From Cyprinodon diabolis (lineage: Eukaryota; Chordata; Actinopteri; Cyprinodontiformes; Cyprinodontidae): 64,000 nucleotides of DNA. Below, piece after piece: positions 22,801 through 35,220 of the stretch (its first letter is position 1; the number at the start of each line of letters is the position of its first letter). The stretch lies in NCBI GenBank assembly GCA_030533445.1, contig CM060081.1, positions 34,670,111 to 34,734,110 on the forward strand, read 5' to 3'. The notes under the pieces were generated by a model that saw only the letters and a program-made list of their open reading frames with translations, was not told where the DNA came from and did not search any database. The position numbers and the translations under genes are program-made.

Positions 22801-23144
22801 ACTTTTTAAGAATTCTTTATCCCAGTAAGAAAAAAAGTTTGTTTGTTTTTTTGGCCTTGAGAGCTGACTGTTTTTTCTACAGTTGAATTCTACATAAGTA
22901 TCAGACATATTGTTTGAAACAGACAGTTGGTTGTTATTTATTTTAAAATTTTTTCTGAATTTTTATGCAGTATTTAAGGGTATTGAGGTGTGAATGAGAT
23001 AACTGACTAAGATAAAGGCCAACCCTAGGCATGTCCACAGTGTGTATGGTTCTTTTTGTTATTGTGCTGCCATCTAGAGGTGTATTTTGCCCATTACAGA
23101 ATGCACAAAAACATGTACTTTACAGTTTTCCTGGAATGAACAGC
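19887..23144. other. Intergenic DNA, mostly featureless
   Basis: Apart from the exon-like segment at 20713-20835, I see no coding exon and no clear element. Near 23050-23100, TGCTGCCATCTAGAGGTGT resembles a motif common in fish repeats and is also echoed near 43040. Confidence 0.4.
20713..20835 (-). other. Exon-like open segment, unassigned
   Basis: A strong acceptor (TTCTTTCCCCTTCTGCACAG on the minus strand) precedes a 123-nt open stretch that ends at CCAAAG followed by GTACAG. The segment is 41 codons with matching phases on both sides. Its peptide includes IQDVSIIVSIWKTSGIG and LKLPDDKKQFLRVQVFDHQ, with ordinary protein-like composition. The frame runs on to a stop at 20670. I do not recognise the protein and found no partner exons. 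It could be a decayed gene fragment, a repeat-derived frame or chance. Confidence 0.25.
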
Positions 23145-23225
23145 AAAAAAGAATATACACTACCTTTCATCAAATCACGAAAACCACGCCCACATTCCAA
23201 AGTGACAGCCGGAAGTCCCGCCTCA

Positions 23226-23290
23226 ATTAATATAAAATTAATATAAAGTTAATATAAAGTTAATATAAAATTAATATAAAATGTATATAA
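23226..23290. repeat. AT-rich minisatellite, about 11-12 bp unit
   Basis: Repeated AATTAATATAA/AGTTAATATAA units occur here. The partner tract in the right arm (35530-35595) has slightly different units, so the two arms have diverged here. Confidence 0.8.
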
Positions 23291-23557
23291 AAATTAACTA
23301 TGTTATTTTAATAACAGTTATGATGATTAAATTATTATTTTTAAGTATTTGTATTGATTTCTTATATAATCACTGTTAGCATTCAGCCTCTGCCTGCAGC
23401 AGCAGCTGGAGCAGCTTTGTGATCTCAACTCACTCACACTCACACAGTGCAGCCATCCCACCAACCCCCACCCCCAACCCCTCGCTGCAGCGGCTGCGGC
23501 CCCTCACTCTGCCCTGTGCCTTTCTATGTGGCCCTCTGCCTCACTGACTAGGATCCA

Positions 23558-23634
23558 TATATCTATATATCTATCTATCTATCTATCTATCTATATATAT
23601 ATATATATATATATAGATAGATATGTAGATATAT
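23558..23634. repeat. TATC/TA microsatellite in left arm
   Basis: Six or more TATC units run into a TA tract. In the right arm the equivalent position is where the R4/Dong-type LINE tail has inserted. Confidence 0.85.
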
Positions 23635-23835
23635 ATACAACCAATCATGATGCACATGTATATTTATCGGTCTATTAAAAAACCAAATGTGTAATTTTGT
23701 CCATTCATACGGTTTAAGCGTCCCATATGCGCAGTAGAGACTTCAATAACGTCACAAGCCGAGGGAAGGTTTAGGTCGCATCTAGCAGTCTTTCTCAAAC
23801 TTAAAAACACAATCTTTTTAAGATGGTTAGAAAAA

Positions 23836-23975
23836 ATAAATAAATAAAATGCTCCCCTACATTATCATCCACCATGGTTGTTGTGTTTCTAGCTGCTTCT
23901 GTGCTCGCTCAGACGCAGGTTGCAGTGGAAAAGATCTGGGTCACTTTAGGCTGCTGTGTGAACCCAGCCTTTCTC
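23836..23975 (-). repeat. MITE-like block shared with 58329-58680
   Basis: CACCATGGTTGTTGTGTTTC and GGGTCACTTTAGGCTGCTGT read, in reverse, like the block at 58347-58640 (CAGCCTGAAGTGACAC, ACAACAACCATGG). The same block is mirrored at 34420-34560. It belongs to a fish DNA-transposon-like repeat, and the frame within it is not a gene. Confidence 0.5.
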
Positions 23976-23981
23976 CAGCAA

Positions 23982-24215
23982 GGATGGGTGACTTAGTGAC
24001 GGCTGACCAGGGCATTCTATACAAAAGCGTCAGTGTCCGTCTTAAGGGTCTCCTGATGTAAAGGGGTTGCACCAATGAGGAGCTCGGACCACGCCACAGT
24101 GTTATCTAATTCGATAGACCTGTTCTCACTCAGGAAACATTTAAGATGGGTGACTTAATGACGGCTGCATTCTATACAAAGGCGACAGTGTCCACCATGA
24201 GGGGCTCGGACCTTG
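23982..24215 (+). repeat. Direct duplication of about 75 bp within the arm
   Basis: GATGGGTGACTTAGTGACGG followed by GCATTCTATACAAAAGCG recurs about 160 bp later as GATGGGTGACTTAATGACGG and GCATTCTATACAAAGGCG. In the left arm the second copy lacks 8 bases that the right arm keeps (GACCGGGG at the mirrored site), a small arm-specific deletion. Confidence 0.75.
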
Positions 24216-24368
24216 GGAGGGGGTAAAAAATACACCACTTAGAAAAAGATGAGAGACTCTTTGCGGATTTCCTGACCATGGTCTGAATCAGATTTCTTTT
24301 CATACGGAAGAGGATGTGTCAGCGTCTTTATTAGATTTGGGAACAGCGTGGCGTAGCATTATATACAT

Positions 24369-24458
24369 TCAAAAGTCGCGGTATCTGTCTTTGGCAAATC
24401 CTGATTCGATCAGCTGATAAGGTGGAGCCACACCGTCACGATCTGAGCCACAAAGCGT
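24369..24458 (-). other. Candidate terminal exon, left-arm copy
   Basis: This is the mirror image of the segment at 33919-34008: acceptor TGTGTTTCAG, 29 codons, TGA, and AATAAA (24327-24332 on the minus strand) 36 nt beyond the stop. The sequence is the same as in the right arm by eye. Unassigned; see the right-arm entry. Confidence 0.3.
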
Positions 24459-24910
24459 CTGAAACACAATATGTTTAAAGTTAGTTTTTGTTCACTCAAT
24501 TCACTGCCTGGGTTTTTTAAATAGACAGAATCCTTTTTTTTTTTCTTTTCACTATTCAGTCATTGATGGAAATATCTATCGTACAAACCTGATAGATAAC
24601 AGTCTATGGATTGCAAATGTTTTGTAGCGTTCTGCTGCCTGAGGAAAGATTTTCTGCTTTTCTCTGCTGTCCACAGAGAGCAACTTTGACATAGCGGTTT
24701 TTCAGCTCTACTAAAATTGTATCAATAACTGGATAGTGATATTTGTATCTAAAGGCTTATCTATCCATATGTTTGATTATATTCTTAATTTAAAACCAAC
24801 TGATTGGGAAAACTATAGCTTGTTAAAACAAAATTGTTCTCTTTTTTTAATAATTTTTTGTATTAATCTCTTAATTTCTTCAAACATTTATTTCTCTACT
24901 GAATCATTAA

Positions 24911-26025
24911 TCTTTTTTAATCTATCCCTAGATTTTTTTTGTAATTCTAATAATAGATTTGATATTGTGGCAAACTGATAAATTGCTTATCCCTTTCCTG
25001 AACAGAAATCAGAGAAACACTTTAGGTAAAAGCACCTGAACCTTGTTAACATAGATTTTAACAGATATATCAGCTATATGGTAATTTCACATTTATTACT
25101 GATTGACAATGCTAAGTAATCTAACAGTCATTTTTTTGGACTGTGTGAGGAAGCTGGAGTACCTGGAGAGAACCCACAGATGCTCAAATAGCATAGATAA
25201 AAAAAAAAGTAATTGTATACAGTATTCTGCCTATAATTTTTAGTCTGCCAAGACCAAGCAGTTTTAACACATCTCAACCTCTAAATGTAGCTACTGTCTT
25301 CTTAGTAATTATGTGAAAAGAGCTTAAAAAAATCAGAAAATTTCTATTCCTGTTTATCTTTTTTTTTTTTTTTTAAGAAGCACCCTTGTCAGATTTCTGT
25401 AAAACGGGAGGATATTTTAAGTGCAAATTTGATGGAGCCATCTAGCAATTAGAACTTTTGCTCTATCTAGCGTCATCATTTTGAAGCAGGGGTTTGAGCT
25501 TCATGATACGTTTGTAAGTAAACCCTTTAAGTTTTTGCAAATACTCCTTGTCCAATTATTTGTTGGCCTCAGCCTTCTGGGACTTGTAGCAGTCATCTTT
25601 TTAGCAGACCGTCTGAGGAGCAGAACTTAAACTATTGAATATTTTCCACCCAGTTATCTGTTTTCTATACCCTACCAGCTTCTCCGTCAGTTTTGTTGTA
25701 GAGTGAGTTCCTGTCTTTATGTGTCATTACAAGAAATGCAGGCAGCAGAAAGTGCTAGTTGCTACTTCATTGCATATTTTTAAAAACAAATCTGCAGTTT
25801 ACAACCCTCATTTTGCAGTAAGGTAATCTGTCTAAAGCCTTTGCTTTATTTTGGAAAAAAATATATTTATATTTCAGTCTTTACTAAAATCCCATTTAAG
25901 TAGAAATTTTAGGTTATTCACAGTATAAAAGTCAATAATATTGCCTCCTTATCCTCAAATATCCTTGTCCTATGTCTCCACCATACTCCTGTAACCAAAC
26001 ACAAGAACAATCAAATAAACGTTCT
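24911..26025. other. 1.1-kb segment present only in the left arm
   Basis: The right arm runs directly from AATGATTCAG sequence to ACTAATACCAG sequence, skipping this stretch. TCT lies at both boundaries (24911-24913 and 26023-26025), as expected for a microhomology deletion in the right arm. It holds a teleost repeat scrap near 25133-25190 (GAGTACCTGGAGAGAACCC) and no coding exon. A 1.1-kb insertion in the left arm is less likely because no inverted ends or tails are visible. Confidence 0.75.
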
Positions 26026-29000
26026 GGTATTAGTATCACACTTAGAGGAAAGTTTGTGCCTTGAAAGATAGTGAATTATAAACAAGCAAAAACTCATATT
26101 ACAGACCGTTTCTCCTAGAACTTGTTTAAAAATGCTTATGTTGGCAAAACCACATTATATGCTCATAACTGTAGCTGTATGACATGATGAATCAAGCATT
26201 TTGCAAGATCTTTCTAACTACAAAATGGCGGACAGTATTTAGCATTTTAGATATTCAATATCTCTGTTTTCATCATTTGACCATGAAAAAAATTATATAT
26301 ATATTTTTTTATATATATCTTTTCCGGAGAACCTATTTTTCTACCACTTTTTATAAACAGCTACTTTTTTTATTTCCCTAACTTTTCTCAATACAAACAA
26401 GCACAAAATAAAATTTTTAGATAAAGGCATTACTCTGTTGACTCATTCTATGGGAGACCTACTAGTATAACATGGAAATAAGAGTTACACAAGGGAAGGT
26501 AATAGGTTTTTCTTTTTTTTAAACTGATGCAAATCTAAAGGAGAAGCAGTCGATTACAGAATTATCCAATGGTGTCTAAATCAAACATCTGTTGACTGAA
26601 CATGTAACAAAAACAAAGCATGACCCACTATTATTTAAGCTGTAAAAACTTACAAAAACATTTCAGGAGCAGATTAGGGTGATATTCGCTGTATGGTTAA
26701 AATGTAAACTGCTCAGCTTCTACTGCTGTTATTTTTTTCCTCATCAAAATTAGTTGTTTTAGATCTGCTGCTTTATGTTTTTGCTTGTCTGTCTTTTTTT
26801 TCTTTTTATGAAGAGATTCCATATCATGAATGCAACAAGATTCAAACCAACCTCTAAGTAGTCTTAAACATCTACGCTTTCAGTGATCATACCATAATTT
26901 CTTTGTATAACTAACTAGTATAGTCATATGAATATAATGATTTTAATTGAATTAGTTGGAAAATTTATTTTTTTTACAATGAAACCATTATGTTTGTACT
27001 CTTTAATGCAATTCTGTTTTCAACCCTGTAGGCATTTAACCCTTAAACATGATATAACCACTCTGCCTAACTCTTTAGTCAGAACTATATCGGTCTGCAG
27101 AAGATAAAACCATGTCAAAAAACCTACAGGATCAGAATTTCAGCTGTGTCGGATCAGTAAACATTCTAGATGATAAATTTTACAGTATTTTACAAAGAAT
27201 AATATTACGCCCTTTAGGTAAAATTACATCTCACAATCAATAGTCAGTAGTATTACGAGAAATCCTTTTTTCCCCCCATTAAGAGTCCTTTCATAAACAA
27301 GAATAATTCTGGGAAGAACTTTTACCCTACATTGTGTGCTGTTTCTCATAAAACCCAACCCCCCACCTCTACCGTATCTCTCACTGGTTGTTCACTTTGG
27401 TTCATCTTCAGGCTCCAGATTGATCTGCATACCCCCTGACTAAACATGGAGAAACTATCCGGGCCGTATTTCAAGGAATGTACATTGCCTTGAATTAAGG
27501 TTTAAACTCTATTTTTCCTTAGATTGGCCCTTGGCCGAGTTAATTCAACTGTAGGATAAATACCATTAGTTTAAGTTTGACTGCATTTTTGTTTTTTGTG
27601 TTTTGTTTATGTACTAAACTTTACTTTTTCTTTTTACTGAAAGGTACTATAGAAATAATTTGGGCTCACCTTAAACCTACCGGTCCTGAATCTGGGCTAT
27701 TCAGCCATGGGCAGGAAAATCAGCTGTTTCACAAAGCTCTTTAGGTTGGACCAGGAACACAGAGCTATAAGATGAACAGTTAGTTTCCTGGTAATGTGGC
27801 TGTTTTTCATGCTAGAAATGAACGAGGCTACGGTCATCTCGAGTTACTCAATCATAAAACCATATGCAAGTGTTTAGTCAAATACCTCTCTACTGCTTTA
27901 GTCTAAAAAAAAAAAATCATCCTTTTCATTTCTCCTATTACCCAAAAAATTCCGTCTAAAACCTAAGAAAATGTTTTGTGCTAACATTAGGCAAACCATA
28001 GTTATTACAACTAGAACTATAGATGAATCGGGGCCAGTTTTAAATTCTAATTTTAGTCAAACTTTGTTGTCTTGTCAGACAAAAGATATGAATAATTTAG
28101 AATTTGTTAAAGTGTATATCTAATGAAACACTTTTTGTTTATTCTTTTGTTTAAATCTAACCGTTATTCCTTATCTCCCAAAAACATATTCTTACTCTTT
28201 CTACCGTAAAATCTTTACTAATGACTCAGAATTTAGGCACTGCCTATTGATTTATTCTCAGTCATCGATCAACAACTAATTATTTTGTTGTGGTGGTCTA
28301 TAAAATGTTTCACTAGTTGGTAGGATCTTTGCTTCAGAGCTTCGTTAAATTCTAATTAATAAAAACTAGGAAGGACCAATGCTTTGATACAAACATAGGG
28401 GGAAAGTCATGTTATCTCCTGACTTGTCTCTCTCTCAATAAGATTCAGCTCTATCCTCCCTGCCAAGCGGTCATAGGATAAATGTTTGTTTTATTAAGTT
28501 GTTGAAATAAAAAAGTTTACGCAAGCTAATAGGAACATGTTTTCAGTCCATACAATCTGAATGAGAGCGCAACAATTTGTTTTAGAAGCATTTTTTTACA
28601 TATTAAGAAAATGAACAAATTAATAAACAAGATGTTTGTCTTACATTCTGATATTTTTCTTTCTAAACAGGATCAACTCAGAAATCTCCCCCCTATCACA
28701 CCACCTTTGTAAGAAGCACTTTTAGCAATGAGAAGTTTGGAATTAACCTTTGACTTTATTTTTTGGACACAGAAAGATTTTCACACCATCTTACAGAAAG
28801 TAGGGCTTGATTCTAAATGAATCCTTGGATTTCAATCATGTATTCAAAAAAAAAGTATTATGCTTTCCTAACAGTGTAGGGTTTCTTTTAAACTTTACCA
28901 CAATAATCATTTTTAAAATCATTACTAATCATGAAACAATAAAAGTTGCTTTAATTGCTTTATCCAAATTGTGTAAATAATGATCATATGTGTAATGACA

Positions 29001-29059
29001 GTCTTTGTTATTGTATCTAATTTCCCGGAGGGTACTTTGGGAATGAGAAGTTTGGTATT

Positions 29060-30425
29060 TCGAGATGTGTAGAACCGTTTTTAAATTGAAACCATCCATT
29101 ACTACAATTGACAAAATACAAAACTGTTAGTTAGTATACAACTATTATTATTCAACCTATCACAGCCATAGTCTAATCTGTTAGATTTGCATAATAAATG
29201 AATAACTAATTGGAAAAGCTCTCCCTATTCAGAGACAATACTTGGCTAGATCCATATCAGGTAGAAGCTTGTTTTTTACCTTCTTGACTTTCAGAGTGAG
29301 AGAACCACAATCAGTTTCATCACAAAACAGAAGATCAATGTTTTATTATGGTATCATCATTAAAACATTTTAAAATTTGCTATAAAGATTAGGAATAAAA
29401 TAAATCCTGATAGTAAAGGCTTTTGAGAAATTTTATTTCTATGTCTGATCATTCTTTTACCTTATTTCCCCCCACAGGATTACATCAAGTTTATGAGTCT
29501 TTCTAGAATGTAAGGAGAACACTTTTTATTATATTTTGTTGGAATGTGAAAAACATTATATAATCAAGTTTATGACAGAAATCAAATAAAAATTTAATAT
29601 ATAATTGTAATATATTTAAATCTGCAATTGGTCCTCATAATTTTACTTGTTCAAGTTAGTAAACCTGCAGTATTCACTGGTTGGAAAAATGAAATGTTGA
29701 AAAACACTCAAAATATTTGATGAATGCTTCTTCTGCTGCTCCCTGTTGAAAAACACCGTCAGTGGTTTTTCCCCGTTAATTCGAGTGTAGGTAACTTAAC
29801 TGAGATGGAGTGTTATAAAAAAAATTCTGGACAACGAAGCTTCGATTCACCTTTTCAAAGGGAGAGGAACATCAGCAGCACGCATCTGCGAAAAGCAACT
29901 CTGAACCCACCGCAACACCGGCTCTTTTTATTATCTTCATAGGGAAACATCTTAAAGTTTCACACAGACAGTCCCACAGAATGATCATACTCCCAACATT
30001 CCTATCTCCATGTAAGGAGTTGCTTCCTGCCTCTCTGCTTCTGCGTGTGTGTGTGGGAGCAAGGTCATTCTCACCCTTCCCATCTGCAGATTTCATCCTC
30101 CCCTGTGCGAGCTTTGGCATATACTTCTTCAATATGAACAATAACTTTTGCTGCAGCTTTAACTTAGCTCTTTACTTCTTTTAGCTTAAACAGGTATATA
30201 TCTTCATCCCCTTTCTCTAAATAGGTCCTTTCTTTTTTTCATAATGATTCACATTTCCATAAGGAACTGATCTTAATTCAGCTTTGTAGGTAAATAAATG
30301 GTTCAGTTGTTTTGTTTGTACTTCAATCTGAACCAATACGGGGAATATAAAAGATTATAACTTTGCAAGATGTATGAATCTTTAAACTGCAGAATCAGTG
30401 AAGAGCAACACTGAAATCTGAGCAT
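29060..30425. other. Unique spacer between the inverted arms
   Basis: This 1,366-bp stretch has no partner in the window. Its left part is AT-rich. 29724-30185 is more balanced and on the minus strand contains AATAAA (near 29925) and TATA-like stretches, which could be the remnant of an LTR. No convincing frame: the longest minus frame (29872-30141) has no recognisable domain. Confidence 0.7.
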
Positions 30426-33400
30426 AATACCAAACTTCTCATTCCCAAAGTACCCTCCGGAAAATTAGATACAATAACAAAGACTGTCATTACACATATG
30501 ATCATTATTTACACAATTTGGATAAAGCAATTAAAGCAACTTTTATTGTTTCATGATTAGTAATGATTTTAAAAATGATTATTGTGGTAAAGTTTAAAAG
30601 AAACCCTACACTGTTAGGAAAGCATAATACTTTTTTTTTTGAATACATGTATGAAATCCAAGGATTGATTTAGAATCCAGCCCTACTTTCTGTAAGATGG
30701 TGTGAAAATCTTTCTGTGCCCAAAAAATAAAGTCAAAGGTTAATTCCAAACTTCTCATTGCTAAAAGTGCTTCTTACAAAGGTGGTGTGATAGGGGGGAG
30801 ATTTCTGAGTTGATCCTGTTTAGAAAGAAAAATATCAGAATGTAAGACAAACATCTTGTTTATTAATTTGTTCATTTTCTTAATATGTAAAAAAATGCTT
30901 CTAAAACAAATTGTTGCGCTCTCATTCAGATTGTATGGACTGAAAACATGTTCCTATTAGCTTGCGTAAACTTTTTTATTTCAACAACTTAATAAAACAA
31001 ACATTTATCCTATGACCGCTTGGCAGGGAGGATAGAGCTGAATCTTATTGAGAGAGAGACAAGTCAGGAGATAACATGACTTTCCCCCTATGTTTGTATC
31101 AAAGCATTGGTCCTTCCTAGTTTTTATTAATTAGAATTTAACGAAGCTCTGAAGCAAAGATCCTACCAACTAGTGAAACATTTTATAGACCACCACAACA
31201 AAATAATTAGTTGTTGATTGATGACTGAGAATAAATCAATAGGCAGTGCCTAAATTCTGAGTCATTAGTAAAGATTTTACGGTAGAAAGAGTAAGAATAT
31301 GTTTTTGGGAGATAAGGAATAACGGTTAGATTTAAACAAAAGAATAAACAAAAAGTGTTTCATTAGATATACACTTTAACAAATTCTAAATTATTCATAT
31401 CTTTTGTCTGACAAGACAACAAAGTTTGACTAAAATTAGAATTTGAAACTGGCCCCGATTCATCTATAGTTCTAGTTGTAATAACTATGGTTTGCCTAAT
31501 GTTAGCACAAAACATTTTCTTAGGTTTTAGACAGAATATTTTGGGTAATAGGAGAAATGAAAAGGATGATTTTTTTTTTTTAAACTAAAGCAGTAGAGAG
31601 GTATTTGACTAAACACTTGCATATGGTTTTATGATTGAGTAACTCGAGATGACCGTAGCCTCGTTCATTTCTAGCATGAAAAACAGCCACATTACCAGGA
31701 AACTAACTGTTCATCTTATAGCTCTGTGTTCCTGGTCCAACCTAAAGAGCTTTGTGAAACAGCTGATTTTCCTGCCCATGGCTGAATAGCCCAGATTCAG
31801 GACCGGTAGGTTTAAGGTGAGCCCAAATTATTTCTATAGTACCTTTCAGTAAAAAGAAAAAGTAAAGTTTAGTACATAAACAAAACACAAAAAACAAAAA
31901 TGCAGTCAAACTTAAACTAATGGTATTTATCCTACAGTTGAATTAACTCGGCCAAGGGCCAATCTAAAGAAAAATAGATTTTAAACCTTAATTCAAGGCA
32001 ATGTACATTCCTTGAAATACGGCCCGGATAGTTTCTCCATGTTTAGTCAGGGGGTATGCAGATCAGTCTGGAGCCTGAAGATGAACCAAAGTGAACAACC
32101 AGTGAGGAGATACGGTAGAGGTGGGGGGTTGGGTTTTATGAGAAACAGCACACAATGTAGGGTAAAAGTTCTTCCCAGAATTATTCTTGTTTATGAAAAA
32201 ACTCTTAATGGGGAAAAAAAAAGGATTTCTCGTAATACTACTGACTATTGATTGTGAGATGTAATTTTACCTAAAGGGCGTAATATCATTCTTTGTAAAA
32301 TACTGTAAAATGTATCATCTAGAATGTTTACTGATCCGACACAGCTGAAATTCTGATCCTGTAGGTTTTTTGACATGGTTTTATCTTCTGCAGACCGATA
32401 TAGTTCTGACTAAAGAGTTAGGCAGAGTGGTTATATCATGTTTAAGGGTTAAATGCCTACAGGGTTGAAAACAGAATTGCATTAAAGAGTACAAACATAA
32501 TGGTTTCATTGTAAAAAAAATAAATAGCCCAACTAATTCAATTAAAAACATTATATTCATATGACTATACTAGTTAGTTATACAAAGAAATTATGGTATG
32601 ATCACTGAAAGCGTAGATGTTTAAGACTACTTAGAGGTTGGTTTGAATCTTGTTGCATTCATGATATGGAATCTCTTCATAAAAAGAAAAAAAAAGACAG
32701 ACAAGCAAAAACATAAAGCAGCAGATCTAAAACAACTAATTTTGATGAGGAAAAAAATAACAGCAGTAGAAGCTGAGCAGTTTACATTTTAACCATACAG
32801 CGAATATCACCCTAATCTGCTCCTGAAATGTTTTTGTAAGTTTTTACAGCTTAAATAATAGTGGGTCATGCTTTGTTTTTGTTACATGTTCAGTCAACAG
32901 ATGTTTGATTTAGACACCATTGGATAATTCTGTAATCGATTGCTTCTCCTTTAGATTTGCATCAGTTAAAAAAAAAAGAAAAACCTATTACCTTCCCTTG
33001 TGTAACTCTTATTTCCATGTTATACTAGTAGGTCTCCCATAGAATGAGTCAACAGAGTAATGCCTTTATCTAAAAATTTTATTTTGTGCTTGTTTGTATT
33101 GAGAAAAGTTAGGGATATAAAAAAAGTAGCTGTTTATAAAAAGTGGTAGAAAAATAGGTTCTCCGGAAAAGATATATATATAAAAAATATATATATAATT
33201 TTTTTCATAGTCAAATGATGAAAACAGAGATATTGATTATCTAAAATGCTAAATACTGTCCGTCATTTTGTAGTTAGAAAGATCTTGCAAAATGCTTGAT
33301 TCATCATGTCATACAGCTACAGTTATGAGCATATAATGTGGTTTTGCCAACATAAGCATTTTTAAACAAGTTCTAGGAGAAACGGTCTGTAATGTGAGTT

Positions 33401-33918
33401 TTTGCTTGTTTATAATTCACTATCTTTCAAGGCACAAACTTTCCTCTAAGTGTGATACTAATACCAGATTAATGATTCAGTAGAGAAATAAATGTTTGAA
33501 GAAATTAAGAGATTAATCTAAAAAATTATTAAAAAAAGAGAACAATTTTGTTTTAACAAGCTATAGTTTTCCCAATCAGTTGGTTTTAAATTAAGAATAT
33601 AATCAAACATATGGATAGATAAGCCTTTAGATACAAATATCACTATCCAGTTATTGATACAATTTTAGTAGAGCTGAAAAACCGCTATGTCAAAGTTGCT
33701 CTCTGTGGACAGCAGAGAAAAGCAGAAAATCTTTCCTCAGGCAGCAGAACGCTACAAAACATTTGCAATCCATAGACTGTTATCTATCAGGTTTGTACAA
33801 TAGATATTTCCATCAATGACTGAATAGTGAAAAGAAAAAAAAAGGATTTTGTCTATTTAAAAAACCCAGGCAGTGAATTGAGTGAACAAAAACTAACTTT
33901 AAACATATTGTGTTTCAG

Positions 33919-34008
33919 ACGCTTTGTGGCTCAGATCGTGACGGTGTGGCTCCACCTTATCAGCTGATCGAATCAGGATTTGCCAAAGACAGATACCGCG
34001 ACTTTTGA
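33919..34008 (+). other. Candidate terminal exon, right-arm copy
   Basis: Acceptor TGTGTTTCAG (AG at 33917-33918) is followed by an open stretch of 29 codons and TGA. Its peptide contains CGSDRDGVAPPYQLIESG and FAKDRYRDF. AATAAA lies at 34045-34050, only 37 nt after the stop, with a GT-poor but plausible downstream region. Composition and base balance look more coding-like than the surrounding DNA. I cannot identify a protein or upstream exons, so it may be a relic of a gene captured in the repeat. Confidence 0.3.
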
Positions 34009-34769
34009 ATGTATATAATGCTACGCCACGCTGTTCCCAAATCTAATAAAGACGCTGACACATCCTCTTCCGTATGAAAAGAAATCTTATTCAGACCATG
34101 GTCAGGAAATCCGCAAAGAGTCTCTCATCTTTTTCTAAGTGGTGTGTTTTTTACCCCCTCCCAAGGTCCGAGCCCCTCATGGTGGACACTGTCGCCTTTG
34201 TATAGAATGCCCCGGTCAGCCGTCATTAAGTCACCCATCTTAAATGTTTCCTGAGTGAGAACAGGTCTTTCGAATTAGATAACACTGTGGCGTGGTCCGA
34301 GCTCCTCATTGGTGCAACCCCTTTACATCAGGAGACCCTTAAGACGGACACTGACGCTTTTGTATAGAATGCCCTGGTCAGCCGTCACTAAGTCACCCAT
34401 CCTTGCTGGAGAAAGGTTGGGTTCACACAGCAGCCTAAAGTGACCCAGATCTTTTCCACTGCAACCTGCGTCTGAGCGAGCACAGAAGCAGCTAGAAACA
34501 CAACAACCATGGTGGATGATAATGTAGGGGAGCATTTTATTTATTTATTTTTTCTAATCATCTTAAAAAGATTGTGTTTTTAAGTTTGAGAAAGACTGCT
34601 AGATGCGGCCTAAACCTTCCCTCGGCTTGTGACGTTATTGAAGTCTCTACTGCGCATATGGGACGCTTAAACCGTATGAATGGACAAAATTAAACACTTG
34701 GTTTTTTAATAGACCGATAAATATACATGTGCATCATGATTGGTTGTATATATATCTACATATAGATAT

Positions 34770-34770
<1 letters not shown>

Positions 34771-34828
<58 letters not shown>
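34771..34828. repeat. TA microsatellite in right arm
   Basis: A long pure AT tract sits immediately 5' of the inserted LINE tail. Confidence 0.9.
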
Positions 34829-34830
<2 letters not shown>

Positions 34831-35220
34831 TGATGGCTAACCAACCAGACATCGTGTTGATCGACAAACAGCAGAAGAAGGCAGTAGTGATAGATGTGGC
34901 AATCCCAAGCGACAGCAACATCAAGAAGAAAGAACACGAGAAGCTTGAGAAATACCAAGGGCTGAAAGAGGAGCTAGAAAAGATGTGGAAAGTAAGAGCA
35001 GCAGTGGTGCCAGTGGTAATTGGAGCACTGGGGGCTGTGACCCCCAAACTGGGAGAGTGGCTACAGCAGATTCCAGGTAAAACATCAGAGGTCTCTGTCC
35101 AGAAGAGCGCAGTCCTAGGAACAGCTAAGATACTGCGCAGAACCCTCAAACTCCCAGGCCTCTGGTAGAGGACCCGAGCTTGAGGATGACACATACCACC
35201 CCACGAGGGGTGAGAAAACA
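34829..35220 (+). mobile_element. 5'-truncated R4/Dong-type (Rex6-like) LINE tail
   Basis: The fragment holds the last part of the ORF and a short 3' UTR, and is present only in the right arm. It lies between a TA tract and GATA repeats (35234-35265). R4/Dong-clade LINEs use a restriction-like endonuclease and favour simple TA-rich or TAA repeats, which fits the position. TGAGAAAACAGTAGTTGGGTT forms the last part before the microsatellite resumes. Confidence 0.75.
34830..35168 (+). pseudogene. LINE ORF C-terminus, restriction-like endonuclease domain
   Basis: 112 codons are open, with the reverse transcriptase part missing. The motifs PDIVLIDKQQKKAVVIDVAI (catalytic PD...D-type core), KEHEKLEKYQGLKEELEKMW and LGTAKILRRTLKLPGLW are characteristic of the C-terminal endonuclease of early-branching non-LTR retrotransposons. 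The apparent start Met is internal to the original protein. It is a fragment and not a host gene. Confidence 0.8.

Larger units (their letters stand above)
23145..29059 (+). repeat. Left arm of a 12.5-kb inverted repeat
   Basis: The arm is the reverse complement of 30426-35674. Outer end AAAAAAGAATATACACTACC pairs with 35674 downward; inner end GAATGAGAAGTTTGGTATT pairs with 30426 upward. I checked matching blocks along the whole length by eye, and in the inner 150 bp noticed a single substitution. The arm holds a TATA/AT microsatellite, a MITE-like block, an internal tandem duplication and 24911-26023, a 1.1-kb segment absent from the other arm. No known transposon protein is encoded. Confidence 0.93.

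Noticed and set aside
23849..24061. 70-codon frame repeated in both arms (also 34323-34535)
   Set aside because: The two copies are the same repeat seen twice. The frame overlaps a MITE-like block and lacks recognisable features.
31730..31815. Exon-like segment in the right arm (acceptor CTTATAG, donor GTAGGT)
   Set aside because: All three frames contain stops, so it cannot be an internal coding exon.
34769..35194. Minus frame of 141 codons over the LINE tail
   Set aside because: Antisense to the endonuclease fragment, and its end is a translated TA microsatellite.
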